Source of the DNA: Owenia fusiformis | Taxonomy: Eukaryota; Annelida; Polychaeta; Sabellida; Oweniidae | DNA: 64,000 nucleotides | Assembly: GCA_903813345.2 (NCBI GenBank) | Contig: CAIIXF020000010.1 | Span: 17,869,181 to 17,933,180 of the forward strand | Reading direction: 5' to 3' | Part shown: in pieces, positions 39,801 to 48,050 of the stretch | Position numbering within the stretch: the stretch's first letter is position 1 | Layout of the letters: each line of letters opens with the position of its first letter | The notes under the pieces: generated by a model | What the model saw: only the letters and a program-made list of their open reading frames with translations | Told to the model about the DNA's origin: nothing | The model's database searches: none | Translations under genes and position numbers: made by a program

Positions 39801-42800
39801 ATTATATGATACCCTAGTCGGCCATCATCAAAATAAATACATGATTTATGTTATTGATTCAGTAGTAAAATGCTATGTGCTAATTCTGATTGACCAACTA
39901 TATCATAATCTCACTACCAGAATGAATTTATTGGACTGCACCGAGTTAAGGTAATTGGTCAAGATTATTTACGAGACAGTACCAGGTTTACAGGGCACAT
40001 TGGGACATAAAATTAATCAAGTGATTATAAGAGGTTTCAAACATGATTATCGTACTCATGAATAGCTTACTCAGCTATTATCTAAATTCTCATTTGTCAT
40101 GAGAAACTAATTATTTCACCTAGATTGAAATCAATTTATCTTCCTGAAATTGTTGGTAATAGACGCAAGTGCTTACAACAGAATACACAATATTATATCA
40201 TAATGATCACTTAACTAAAACGTTCACCCCTCGTTGATGTCATAAAGCCGTCTTCATTTAACAATGGCCATTTATTGAACAACCACAATCAACATTTTGG
40301 TCCACTAGTCACCTTGATTCATCATAGTTATGTTCCCTAGTATGAAATTACAAATGTGATGCATGGTATCGTCTGTTGATTTTTTCAAAATGTAATGGTT
40401 GTATGGTATTGTGGTTTAGGTTATTGGCATATGGTCGCTTTATTTATGTATTTGACCAATGTCGCGTGCCATGGATATAAATAAAGGCATCATGGGTATC
40501 CTGTCGAGTGTTGAACTCTTTCATTGTTGTTGTTGACCATGTCTTTATTTTTGTGTTAATGATTTGGGAATTTGGAATTTTGGAATTTTTCTGTTTCGAC
40601 AACTATTTCTATGGATTCCATGAATTATTTCAAAGTGCTGTTGCTTGGTTTTACTGTATTAGTTGGCACTCGTGCTTTTACACACATTTCCTTTGATATC
40701 TTGAAAATATAGGGATTGGCTGATTATAAGTGTGCTTTTTGGGGGATTAGACTATAAGAAACGTCATATCTTTCGTAAACCATGGTTTATGTAATAAACA
40801 ATATTGTTTTGTAATACCAATCACTTGATATCTAAAAGAAGCAGTCTCTGGAATACAATTCTGAACCAAAAATACTCCTAAATATTTTTCAAATTCATAA
40901 TGATCATTTTGTAAGAAATATCGTGCATTATGCCGGTATCCAGTTATTCTTCGATGTGCTGTTCTCAATGACAGAAATAACCCTTGGTTTTACGTGGTTT
41001 TCGATAGTACTACGGGTTGTCTGATGGGGAAGGAGGTCCTTTGAAATTGATTCTTTGTATGTTTGATAATTGCTTTGGACGTTGGGGTTTGTTTCCTCGT
41101 AACCGAATGCCTTTTCATTTTCTGAGACAATTTCTGTAAATTATCAACTTAAAGATATTATTCACATTGTACGTTAGATTTCAAAAAATGTTAGAACATC
41201 TGCTGGTGACGAGAAATCATTTTTTCAAACCTTAATTTTTCAGAAAGGAAGCTAAGTATGAACATGACTGTACTACATGATCATTTGCATCATTGAGGGT
41301 ATTCAGCTGTATGCGCAGGACTGGTTTGTGATACTACAGACATCAATTCCAAACTCAGACTAGCCGTGAAATCATCATTATGGTGTCAATGCACATCATG
41401 TAAAACGTGTGATAAAAAGAATATAGTATAGCTTTGTTGCAAATGATGATCTCAAATCAATTAGCTAATTGTAGTTATCTATCGTGGCATGTCGAATAAT
41501 GTGAATGGGGTACCAGGAGACCTATAACTACTATGGAATATATCATGTCGTATAATGATCACATCACATATCCCAGGTGTATTCCATCATGAAGTAACTG
41601 TCCTCATATTCGTATTCAAACTCAAAACCATATAGATATTTATAAAATATTGACAACGAACAGGACGACATGTTATGAATAGTTAAGCCACATTTAGGCC
41701 TCCTAGACTTCCAACAACGCAAACATCAGTTCTGAGCTCGCGAACTACGTTCCTTGCGCTCGAACCACGATTCTCACGTCGCGAACGTGAAATTTTTAGT
41801 CGCACACCACCATTTCCACGCTCCCGAACATATTTCTCCACTGCTTGCTTTTTGGATAATTGGTGTTCTGACTGAGGCAGTGCTACAAAAGTTGACAATG
41901 CCATATTTGCGAAACTAGTAGACTGAAACTATCTTTAGATTTTTATACTATTAGGTCTACAAATCCAATGTACATATTATAGAATATTCAAAAATACAAT
42001 CTTTAGCTGTTTGGAAACTATTGCTTGTAAAACTTGAAATATGTAGTGTATCCATCGAATATACCTTTGAATTTCATGTTTGACAATACAAGCATTCAAT
42101 ATGTTCCGCATATATTTCATCGCAGGGTCAATAACACCAAAAGGCACATTATACACATAAGCCCTCAGTCACAAAAGATTGAATCTTTGTAATACCTTGA
42201 TTTATGGCATCAATTCTAACGGAGTCAAATACCCTGCTATCAATTAATTAAGAACAAAGCCTTGTCTAAGACGCTATCAAATAAACTTACCCACACCAAT
42301 ATAACTACAAAAAATTCAATTTGTGCCTAAGATGAATACAGGGGAAGATAAAGAGAACATTAGCAATGGATTCAATCAACATCAGGTTTCAAACAATACC
42401 AGTAGGATTCTTCAAAGTTACTGTCTTAGACACAAGACATAAATTCCCAGACATAAACAAGCGCAATCCTATTTGTCACCATTTCATTCTAATTCATCTC
42501 CGTGTTGCGTCTCTGTTGTGGAAAGAACTCTTTTATCAAATAGATAGGATCGATAAACAACGTTTGCTTAGAACAAATATGTTTATCTTTGTTTGAACTG
42601 TTGTGGTTTGCTCTTTTTGGAATAATCGATGGACTCATTGTTATTCGTATCTAAAGAAAGATGCATATTCCTATGATTTAACAGCAACGTTTAATACTTG
42701 TCGCCGGTGGTCACCTGAACTTTCTCGTTAGAAATATACGTATTATTATTCACATCAGGAGCGATCATCTTTGTTGTTTATTTAATGATTATAATCTGAC

Positions 42801-44968
42801 CTCGTATTTTGAAGCAGATCGTGATGGAATGGACGACAAACAAATGAATATCAATGCATAAATGTTTTTTGACTTTACCATGAAATGAACCATTCGATGT
42901 TAATCCATCGAACGCAACAATTCTCATCCATTACTATTCATTAGTATATATAATACTCGCAGGCCAATCATAAAATGCATCTATCACATCAGCATCTACC
43001 TAAGGGATCCACCTACCATATCTTCCCTAACATATCTGCTTAAGCATGATATACACTCTATACTAATATAATGGGTGAATCATTACGATGAATGAAGATG
43101 AATTGTCAGAAAGGTTAACATGACTTCGGCTGATAATGATGTTAAACTAAGTTAAATAACATTAAATGAATTGGTGTGCAATCCATATAAGAGGCTAAAC
43201 ACATTAGTGAAATTCGTCTGATCTATTTGAATAATACGCATTTCCATAACCCTTGCTTTTAAATAAGATAACCGAGAGGGTGGGATTTTCTGACAGTTCA
43301 AGATATTAATTCATTCTTACGATAAGTCATATCCTGTGAGAGGATCTTGTATTTTTGAATGATAGTAAATGTCAGATTGCACTTCTATTCCTTAAGTGTA
43401 TTAAGCAAAAACTCACGTTGATTGCTTCATGATTTCTCTACTTGTACAACCTGTACAGGCCGTAACCAGGGGGACCTGGGGGTCCCATCCCCCCGATATC
43501 TCCTACAATATGTATCTCTATCTTTACTGCTTTTGTCAAGGATTTTTTTTGTATTTCGAGGTGGAATTAACATTTTGGAGAGCATTGTTTTTTCTTAATT
43601 TTTCACTGTTTTCCAAAATTTAAGATTTAGTGCCCCCCTCCCCTTAACAAATACTGGCTAAGGGCATGCCGTGTAATGTGTCGTTGGAGCAATTAATCTA
43701 TCCAATCGTCATTACATTGATTATTTTTTAATCATGGATGGATACGGCATTACTTTTATATATTAAATAGTAAAGATTTTTACACGAAGCCATTAAGTTA
43801 CATTCATGTCTGCTTCTTAAACAGCAAACACAATTCACCTTCTAGATGAGAATTGACGTAACACTGATTTTTCTATTCACTTGTGATTAGCTCCTCATCT
43901 CAGTAATGGCAGGTCTTTCATAAACAATTTAATGCCATCGAGAAAAGTTAGTCAATGTACTTTTTAGTTATCAAAACATACTCTACAATACGTCTTTTAA
44001 GGTCTGATAAATGATCAATGAATTCTTTAGTTGACATATGCCACATTTCATCTACAATATCGAGGAACAATTAGATAAAATATTATGTTTATTGTCAGTA
44101 GTCGTTTTCATTGTTAATGTCGCCTTACTGCCAGACTACTAATATGGCACAATAATGCCAGTATAGATTCCAGAGGAGTAACAAAAACATTAGCTTGGTG
44201 AAAAAACTGAATTGAACCGAATTGTACTAAGACTGACACTAAAAGATGGAGGTTAAGCGACACGTTTTTAAGTGAACCTGTGGGCGAATGTGTAGAATAA
44301 TGGTTGTCTAGGGATAAGTTCTCTTCGTAGTATTTACTTGCCTGATCGAGTGTAAATGAAAATAGTTATGGCTTCCTGGAAAGCCAATTGAGAGGGTGAC
44401 ACTCCGTCACACTAACCCCTGGGATCATAATATTACACGTACAACTATCGGTCCAACTATCTACTATAAAACGTGTAGCTTTACCTCCCTATTAACTGTA
44501 CGCTATTCGTACCTAGTGTACAATGGGCATCATTTGTTGGAACACCGAAACATCATTACTAGAAATGTATAACATCCCATAATGATGTCCTGCGCAATTA
44601 GTTTATTACGAGTACGTTCGTATTTGGCATGTAACATTTAGGAAATGCAATCATTTTCATGAATAAAGAAATATGTATTTCCCAGCTGACTCCAGTGTAT
44701 TAAATAAGATTTTTGCTTGTTTTCAGGAGTATTCCTCATATGCTGGGTGCCGTTCTTCACAGCAAATAATGTAAAAGCCATATGTATTCGATACAAACTT
44801 CAAGACAGACCCGAATGCAACATAGATCCAGTTTTATTCAGCTTTTTCGTCTGGTTAGGATACATAAACAGCTTCCTAAATCCTGTTATATACACGATAT
44901 TCAATGTGGAATTTAGGAAAGCATTTAAAAGAATTTTAGTTGATGCATGTCAGCATTCCAACGTTTGA
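23..44968 (+). CDS. DRD2: D2-like dopamine receptor, complete four-exon gene (joined CDS 23-853, 32328-32437, 38810-39771, 44727-44968)
   Basis: Class A aminergic GPCR at the plasma membrane; D2-like receptors bind dopamine and inhibit adenylyl cyclase through Gi/o (family knowledge). Joined exons total 2145 bp, 714 residues plus stop. Seen in order: extracellular N-terminus 1-217 with about 13 N-glycosylation sequons and no signal peptide; TM1 with N234 (1.50); TM2 with D262 (2.50); C289 (3.25) and amine-binding D296 (3.32) in [12 protein letters not shown] (313-315) in place of DRY; W341 (4.50); C370 for the ECL2 disulphide; TM5 serines S381, S382, S385; a long third loop (about 405-620) and [13 protein letters not shown]6 CWVPFF (640-645); TM7 WLGYINS and NPVIY; a short tail ending about 24 residues after NPxxY. 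Long third loop plus very short tail is the D2, not D1, layout. Introns after YVE, inside SVDR and inside AIVLG match the positions I recall in vertebrate DRD2. Very sure of D2-like; one-to-one orthology is inferred. Confidence 0.93.
1198..1248. repeat. Paired tetranucleotide microsatellites (GATT)n and (GCTT)n
   Basis: About four GATT units are followed directly by about six GCTT units. This is a simple-sequence tract in intron 1 that is likely length-polymorphic. Confidence 0.85.
2020..2180 (-). mobile_element. Copy 1 of a poly-C/G-ended dispersed repeat
   Basis: Read on the minus strand it contains a core (ATCATGCAAATTTCACC, then TTTTGAGCAC and AGTGATTTTGG) that also occurs at about 31975-32050 on the plus strand. 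It is bounded by TAGCCAG/GGCTA-type ends and C-rich runs. It is a non-coding, nonautonomous element of unknown class. Confidence 0.6.
6150..6575 (+). repeat. 29-bp minisatellite, about 13 degenerate units
   Basis: The unit is close to CTTCATAATCTGTGACTGATACCGTGCGA. Alternating units end GCAA and GCGA and begin CTTC or CTTT, giving a 58-bp dimer register in the left half. Units drift to lower identity toward both edges, including one of 28 bp and a truncated one near 6525. Confidence 0.9.
6800..7180 (+). repeat. Two degenerate tandem copies of a dispersed repeat
   Basis: The segments starting near 6815 and 6980 share TTTACA-ACAAGATTTTA, a CCAAAA-GG block, a CATTTACC-GAATG block, TTTGCATAC-A-GAATCATCCCTGAA, then AT-rich DNA, at about 165-170 bp spacing. 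A 146-codon open frame crosses it but is just the repeat read through. Related sequence recurs inverted at about 12120-12390. Confidence 0.65.
7325..7496 (+). repeat. Dispersed repeat end with (ACAG)n tail
   Basis: Contains TTTCCCTGAAAATTTGAAGG and GGACGTACGGAAAGACGGAC, followed by an (ACAG) microsatellite at about 7468-7495. A GGACGGACAGA-type end also occurs at 15265-15280, so this is probably the terminus of a repeat family rather than an isolated microsatellite. Confidence 0.6.
8140..8390 (-). mobile_element. Probable tRNA-derived SINE
   Basis: On the minus strand there is a B-box-like GGTTCAATTCC near 8310, preceded by AAGGCGCCAAGC and followed by a non-tRNA body of about 150 bp. The A box is unconvincing, so it is either an eroded SINE or a chance B box. 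Confidence 0.4.
11131..11763. mobile_element. MITE with TA target duplication, nested in the 9.4-13.3 kb element
   Basis: TAGGTGCGGAAA and ACTTTTAT at the left match the inverted TTTCCGCACCTA and ATAAAAGT at the right, with TA at both edges as in Tc1/mariner-type insertions. The interior repeats GATAATTATCAAAACTATTGCTAA in at least three diverged copies (about 11386, 11475 and 11617). No coding sequence is present. Confidence 0.65.
12600..12838. mobile_element. Copy of the CATAGCCAG/poly-C dispersed repeat family
   Basis: It begins CATAGCCAGAGGGG and ends CCCCCTGACTGAAAGCTGACTACGCCCC. It has the same type of ends as the repeats at about 2020, 31930 and 43455, with a different AT-rich interior. 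No coding potential. Confidence 0.5.
13438..13572. repeat. Near-perfect foldback (about 60-bp arms)
   Basis: The left arm GGCCCGGGTACATGTA...AAGATCGAGTC pairs with the right arm GACTCGATCTTTT...TACATG...CCCGGGCC around the self-complementary centre AAAGAGATCTCTTT. Outside the GC clamp, GACTTATCG and GACTTATTG extend the symmetry. It is typical of a very short palindromic MITE. Confidence 0.8.
14830..15300. repeat. Degenerate dispersed repeat ending in GGACGGACAGA
   Basis: Contains diverged internal duplicates (GAAATCCTT / GAAAATCCTTTCTTGA; CAATTTTGAATTGA). It ends in GGACGGACAGATGAGTGATGGC followed by CCCTCTCGAACTTCATTCG, a tail also recognisable at about 13040-13080. Non-coding. Confidence 0.5.
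18158..18352. mobile_element. About 195-bp MITE with long inverted repeats
   Basis: TTTTCTACCG-GAAACC-AATGG-GGT at the left is matched inverted at the right (ACC-CCATTGTGGTTTCACGGTAGAAAA). The match continues inward through AAATTTAC and the CCGGAA-TTCCG cores. It is GC-richer than the surrounding intron. A 92-codon open frame across it is fortuitous. Confidence 0.75.
19440..19800 (+). repeat. Dispersed repeat with recurring TCAAGGTCA-type motifs
   Basis: A GGCGGTTGGCGATCGGCGGT block is followed by diverged units containing TTTGACCTTCAATGACC, TTTGACCTACAATGAC and TTTGACCTTTAATAACC, each with CTCAAGGTCAAAA or a variant. It resembles a mobile repeat by its GC-rich head and internal repetition. 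The class is unknown. Confidence 0.6.
21880..22145 (+). mobile_element. tRNA-derived SINE
   Basis: A tRNA-like head with a strong B box (GGGTTCGATTCCC at about 21922) is followed by a body with ACATAAAAGAACACGAGGCTCC and an end ACCAATGAGG-ACGTGTTGCTC. The body is shared with the copy at 27536 and the fragment at 27960. The head does not fold as a complete tRNA: no acceptor-stem partner follows the B box. Confidence 0.8.
27536..27800 (+). mobile_element. tRNA-derived SINE, better-preserved copy
   Basis: An A-box-like TAACTCAGCGGTAGCGCG (about 27547) and a B box GGATTCAATCCC (about 27590) lie at pol III spacing. The body reads ACATAAAAGAATACGGGGCTCC...GGGTCTTCCAGAATAATTACG and the tail GGGAGGTATTGCTCGTCTTC, ending ATTGGTGGTAAACA. 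It is the same family as 21880. It is not a functional tRNA gene because the 3' half continues into SINE body. Confidence 0.8.
27905..28085 (+). mobile_element. Two truncated SINE 3' parts next to the 27536 copy
   Basis: GGTATTGCTCATCGTCATTGG recurs at about 27908. A fuller piece from ACATAAAAGAACACAGGGC to the GGTATTGCTC...GGTGGTAAACAG tail spans about 27963-28075. Both lack the tRNA head, so this is a local cluster of tails downstream of a full copy. Confidence 0.75.
29271..29422. mobile_element. About 150-bp MITE with inverted ends
   Basis: Left ACATTTGCTCTACGGTGACC matches right GGTTACCGTAGATCAAATGT inverted. The symmetry continues through the GCAGGGCGGTCATAGCTTC / GAAGCTACGGCCGCCGTGC pair. 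The centre is about 60 bp and AT-rich. Confidence 0.8.
31930..32125 (+). mobile_element. Copy 2 of the poly-C/G-ended dispersed repeat
   Basis: A CCCCCCCTCCCCCCTGG block, then the AAAATCATGCAGTTTTTCACC / GAGCACTTCTCAAGTGATTTT core shared (inverted) with 2020-2180, then a run of about 18 C and CTTGGCAAATCCTGGCTACG. It lies about 200 bp upstream of receptor exon 2. Confidence 0.65.
32328..32437 (+). CDS. DRD2: D2-like receptor coding exon 2: TM3 with ligand aspartate
   Basis: A 110-bp exon encoding residues 278-313 and two bases of R314. The acceptor is ATTATTTCAG ending at 32327 and the donor is AG/GTAAGC at 32438, phase 2. The peptide holds C289 (ECL1-ECL2 disulphide), D296 (3.32, salt bridge to the amine) and the [11 protein letters not shown] stretch characteristic of D2-type receptors. 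The reading frame stays open into the intron on the 5' side, which is not coding. Confidence 0.95.
33206..35466 (-). mobile_element. 5'-truncated non-LTR retrotransposon (LINE)
   Basis: The minus-strand element has a 5' end near 35466 and a 3' end at an A-run (33208-33219, seen as T on +). The flanks ATTCACTTGCGGTGTAT (33189-33205) and ATTCACCTGCGGTATAT (35462-35478) match at 15 of 17 bases and are a likely target duplication, although both also belong to the palindromic family there. The 3' UTR contains AGGGCC...GGCCCT, a possible hairpin, and AATAAAG before the A-run. The same 3' end is found at 47653-47826. The endonuclease and any ORF1 are missing. Confidence 0.85.
33386..35467 (-). pseudogene. 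LINE reverse transcriptase, 5'-truncated but with a long intact frame
   Basis: An uninterrupted frame of about 693 codons ends at TAA 33386. It has no true start; the first codon is GTG at the truncation. RT motifs in order: [41 protein letters not shown] (motif A), [20 protein letters not shown] (motif B), LYLYADDSS (motif C with the catalytic YADD), [11 protein letters not shown] (motif D) and [12 protein letters not shown] (motif E). A C-terminal CxC-x(8)-H-x(5)-C knuckle (CICGF...HLIFKC) follows, as in many LINE ORF2 proteins. Endonuclease domain absent. The lack of any stop over 2 kb means a recent insertion. The clade (CR1/Jockey-like versus others) cannot be named safely. Confidence 0.92.
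35775..36010. repeat. Palindromic array of GGTATATGGCATATTC-type units
   Basis: Multiple inverted and direct copies of CACCTGCGGTATATGGCATATTC. The two strands give nearly the same peptide, which shows the symmetry. Pieces of the same unit lie on both sides of the LINE (33165-33205 and 35462-35490), so the LINE entered this array. It is predicted to form cruciforms. Confidence 0.8.
37071..37326. mobile_element. 256-bp MITE with about 70-bp inverted repeats
   Basis: Left CACTGTGGAGAAACTC, then TTTACGTAACAAAATGTCGC and AAGGTAC, is matched inverted by GTACCTTCG, GCGACATTTTGTTACGTAAA and GAGTTTCTCCACAGTG at the right. Flanks are ATGTTT and TGTTAG, with no clear target duplication beyond TGTT. 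Confidence 0.85.
38027..38066. repeat. Perfect 14-bp stem hairpin
   Basis: ATTTTGTACCATAA and TTATGGTACAAAAT are separated by 12 bases. No downstream T-run on the sense strand and no gene context suggest a terminator. Possibly the remnant of a small palindromic insertion. Confidence 0.7.
38810..39771 (+). CDS. DRD2: D2-like receptor coding exon 3: DRF motif, TM4, TM5, third intracellular loop
   Basis: Starts with the third base of R314 after a TCTTTTCAG acceptor and ends one base into G635 at a GGTGAGTATC donor. Encodes F315-I-A-V, W341 in TM4, the ECL2 cysteine C370, TM5 with the three catechol-hydroxyl serines (381, 382, 385) spaced exactly as in mammalian D2, and about 200 residues of polar third loop. 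That loop is rich in Ser/Thr/Glu, with basic clusters near both membrane ends ([14 protein letters not shown]). Vertebrate DRD2 splits this loop over extra introns, one giving the long/short isoforms; here it is one uninterrupted exon, so that isoform choice cannot arise in the same way. Confidence 0.93.
41683..41904 (-). other. CpG-dense patch with a 73-codon open frame, unassigned
   Basis: About a dozen CpG dinucleotides fall within roughly 100 bp (41735-41835), including three CGCG or TCGCGA-type sites, in an otherwise CpG-poor intron. The minus-strand frame gives an Arg-rich peptide ([16 protein letters not shown]) that I do not recognise. It could be a young or unmethylated insertion, a promoter-like patch or a fragment of a foreign gene. 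Confidence 0.35.
43455..43672. mobile_element. Poly-C/G-ended dispersed repeat, another copy
   Basis: Starts GTAACCAGGGGGACCTGGGGG and ends GCCCCCCTCCCC...AAATACTGGCTAAGGGCATG. The ends resemble the copies at 2020, 12600 and 31930 but the interior differs. Confidence 0.55.
44727..44968 (+). CDS. DRD2: D2-like receptor coding exon 4: TM6, TM7, short C-tail
   Basis: Acceptor TGTTTTCAG ends at 44726; the first two bases complete G635. Encodes C640-W641-x-P643-F-F of TM6, an ECL3 with two cysteines (C654, C665), Y680 (7.43), N686-P687-V-I-Y690, helix 8 ([10 protein letters not shown]) and ends at TGA 44966-44968. The tail DACQHSNV contains C709, which could be palmitoylated. Position 6.55 is N648, where vertebrate D2 has histidine. 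Confidence 0.95.
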
Positions 44969-47615
44969 GGTAAAGAAAATGCTGATGACGTAAAATCTCT
45001 CGAAAACAATTAAAGGTGATGTATGTGAAAATTCGAATCTGAAACAGTAAGCCGTTCGCTTTTCTACAGAAAAATAGATGTGTTCGACTATTGTCGTTAT
45101 ACATTGCAGCTTCGATACGACTGTACATGTACATTCCCTTATTTCAGCATTTTCATTGATGCATAGCAGAGCACAGTGTCATACCATTCATCAATGGAAA
45201 CCCTAAATCTACACTGTACATACACGTACCAATAACGGATAACGTATGCACTAAACTGCACTATATGATGCACTATGTGCAATTAACTTGATCTGATATT
45301 AAAAATAACAGAGGCACAGTTGACAAGACGGTGCCTAAATTAAGATATGTGACATCACAGAACTGCATGAACTTATAAATGGTATGGTAAATGGTTACAA
45401 TAATGGTATGGAAAATGGTTACAATATGGACAACTGAGAATGTGTATCAGTCACTTGTAAACTGTTTACATATGTAAGAATCTCAATGTGTTAGCTGTGA
45501 TCTAATATTCTATGATAAACAACATTTCAATGTGCGAACAAAAGCATTAAAAAGTATTGTTCAATGCATAAGAGTGAAGTACTGGTACTAAAAACAAGAT
45601 GTTGCATAGTTTTCAGAAATAATTAGACGATGCATACAAAAATGATTATCAAGCTAAGGTTTATAATTACATTAATACGCTAATTGGGAAGTTAATGTGT
45701 AAAAATGTGTAAATATAAAGCCATATTGGTTGAATGTGTAATTGTACATCGCAAAAATGGTGCTATTCATTAGTGTATATGATATAATCGCATGTACATT
45801 ATCAGGCAGGATATAAAGATGTAATCTATAAGACTATATTGATGATGGGTACATTAATCAATTGTGCAATTGTTGTATGTGCAAGGATTATGAATGTAAC
45901 TATAATGTACAGCAATATACAAGTATCGCCATCTTTGTAGTATGTAGAGTATTTAGCAGTATTTTGCAATACATTGGTATTTTGTTTAAAAGTAAAAGCA
46001 AATTTGGTAATTAAAGATAACAGGAATGAGTCAAATACTCAAAGAAGATTATGTAAAGATATACAAGGGAACGATAAACATTGTAGTCATTAAGTGTCAG
46101 TGAAGCAGTCAATTAGCATTCAACAAAAATGTAAATAAATTAATAGAAAAAATGATAATAATTTCATAAAGCAGTCGATTAGCGAACAATAAATCAAACG
46201 ATGATGGCATTCTGTGTATTAGTTAAATAATAGCAATTCATAACATATTTCAATTTCCAGGAATGATTTATTCGTCAGAGTGGAGTTTGAGAAATATTTT
46301 TAGGATAACATAAAGTGAGGAAAAATTATTGAATGAAATTTTGTTTTCCTGCTAATATCCACAAATTGTGGGGATTTGTGCATATTAGCATCGTGTGTAC
46401 CGTTAATAGTTCAATTAAAACGAATTCATATTGTTTAATATGAAAGTATTAATTATTTTCTATATTCATTTGTATTTTGTATTGTTAATTTCTATTTTGT
46501 ATCGTTTATACCTGTGATACAACAATGATTATACGCTTCCATTGATATAGCAGAAATAGGCATTCCAAAATGATAATAATTCTGATTTCATGATCTATTA
46601 ATGGTATGATACCACATTAAGGTGTAACATAATCCACCATTTTACTGACGGGAACTGCAGTTATGTATTAAAGCATGTCCAGGAATAGTTAAATGTTTAA
46701 TTTAATTTTAATGTTAATCAAAATAGGTCCACCATTGTTGATAACACCAACTGCAATTACTTTAAAGCAGGTCCCCAAAAGCCAGGAAAAAGAATTTGAA
46801 TTAGGAAGTGTTTTGGATGAGCATACGTCTGAAATTACAACAAGTTATTTATCTGTATGAAACATTTTGAAGATATGTTTGATATTTGACTTAATCAACA
46901 CATGTAAGGAGCATTATCAAAATATGTGTTTCAAATCATAAAGCCAACACCTACAGTATCTTAGATATCATACCCTTCTTTCTCACAGGGTGGATTATGA
47001 TAGAAAAGGGATGCATTTGACTATATGTCTTAAGACTCTTAACTATGAAAAAGAATTGAAATACTTTCGATATGCAACAACATCTTGTATTATATTGATT
47101 TTTTCTTCAATAAGTTTTAAATATCGTTTGTATATCTATTCATCACAATGACAACAATAATTCTTGTGAGAATCCCTTTTATTTACAGCTCTTAACCGAA
47201 CATGCTCCTAATGTGTTAAGATATTATTAAAATGTCAATACACGGTGCAATACATTGTTTCTTCTATTTAAGTTACAGTGTTCAGACACTGAGATAATTT
47301 AATAGTTAACGAAACTGGTATATTTAGATAATGGTTGTATATTGTAGGCCAAGCTCTGACTGTAAATGTAGCATAATCAATGATTAATTAATATATAATA
47401 TTAATTAATTATTTATTAAATATCTGTTAATCTTTGCTAATATGGAATAAAGCTTTCATGTATTTTTGAGAAGAAAACCTTAATTGTTTTGTTTAATATA
47501 AACAATGTATATGTCTCTAATATGGTCACCATTGTGCCAGTGCACTACAATTACTGAAATAACTGTATTTAGTACTAACCAAAAACTTCAAAAAGGCCTA
47601 ATAGAACTATATTAA
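44969..47615 (+). other. 3' UTR and downstream region of the D2-like receptor
   Basis: Non-coding and AT-rich, without an evident transposon. AATAAA hexamers at 46188-46193 and 47446-47451 are candidate poly(A) signals; the second is followed by T-rich DNA. The transcript end cannot be fixed from sequence. Confidence 0.5.
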
Positions 47616-48050
47616 ATTGAAAATGGATTCTAGCAATACTATCCCACATGAAAATAATTATATATTTCTAACACATTCCTGCCATGCATACATACATGTT
47701 GGTAGTCATTTTGTTGCTATTTTGTTTTGAATAAACTTTGTATTAACAGGGCCAATAATGCTGATTTCAGCCTCGGCCCTGTCATTTGTAGATAATTTTG
47801 TAAAGTAAAATAAAGAAACCATAAAAACTATCCCACATGAATATACTTTTCTGAGAAAATTAGAATTTTGTACCTATATGGTGACACCAATGATGGTATC
47901 CTCATGCTAAGTCAATAGTCAATGGTGTGTATCCCCATGTTAAGTCAATACAACCTTGCTGAAATCCTCATTTTCTCAGAAGAGCTCAAGTTGATCGAGT
48001 CTCAACAAGCAGATTCACGTTGGTTAGTATTGCTAGAATCCATTTTCAAT
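47616..48050. mobile_element. MITE with 25-bp perfect inverted ends, split by a LINE fragment
   Basis: ATTGAAAATGGATTCTAGCA and the following AATACT at 47616-47640 are exactly complementary to 48026-48050. Without the LINE insert the symmetry continues inward to about 45 bp with mismatches and includes a CTGAGAAAAT/ATTTTCTCAG pair. TTAA lies just outside both ends (with one or two extra bases), so a TTAA-type target is possible. Original size is about 245 bp. Confidence 0.75.
47653..47826 (+). mobile_element. 3'-end fragment of the 33-35 kb LINE family with 15-bp target duplication
   Basis: Aligns over its whole length to the 3' end of the LINE at 33206-35466, from just before the ORF stop to CCATAAAA, on the opposite strand. 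It is flanked by perfect direct repeats ACTATCCCACATGAA (47638-47652 and 47827-47841), the signature of target-primed reverse transcription. Severely 5'-truncated: about 174 bp remain. Confidence 0.93.

Larger units (their letters stand above)
39772..44726 (+). other. Intron 3 of the D2-like receptor (5.0 kb)
   Basis: AT-rich, without recognisable coding sequence. It contains a CpG-dense patch (about 41735-41835) and a poly-C/G-ended repeat (about 43455-43670); nothing else is assignable. Confidence 0.85.
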
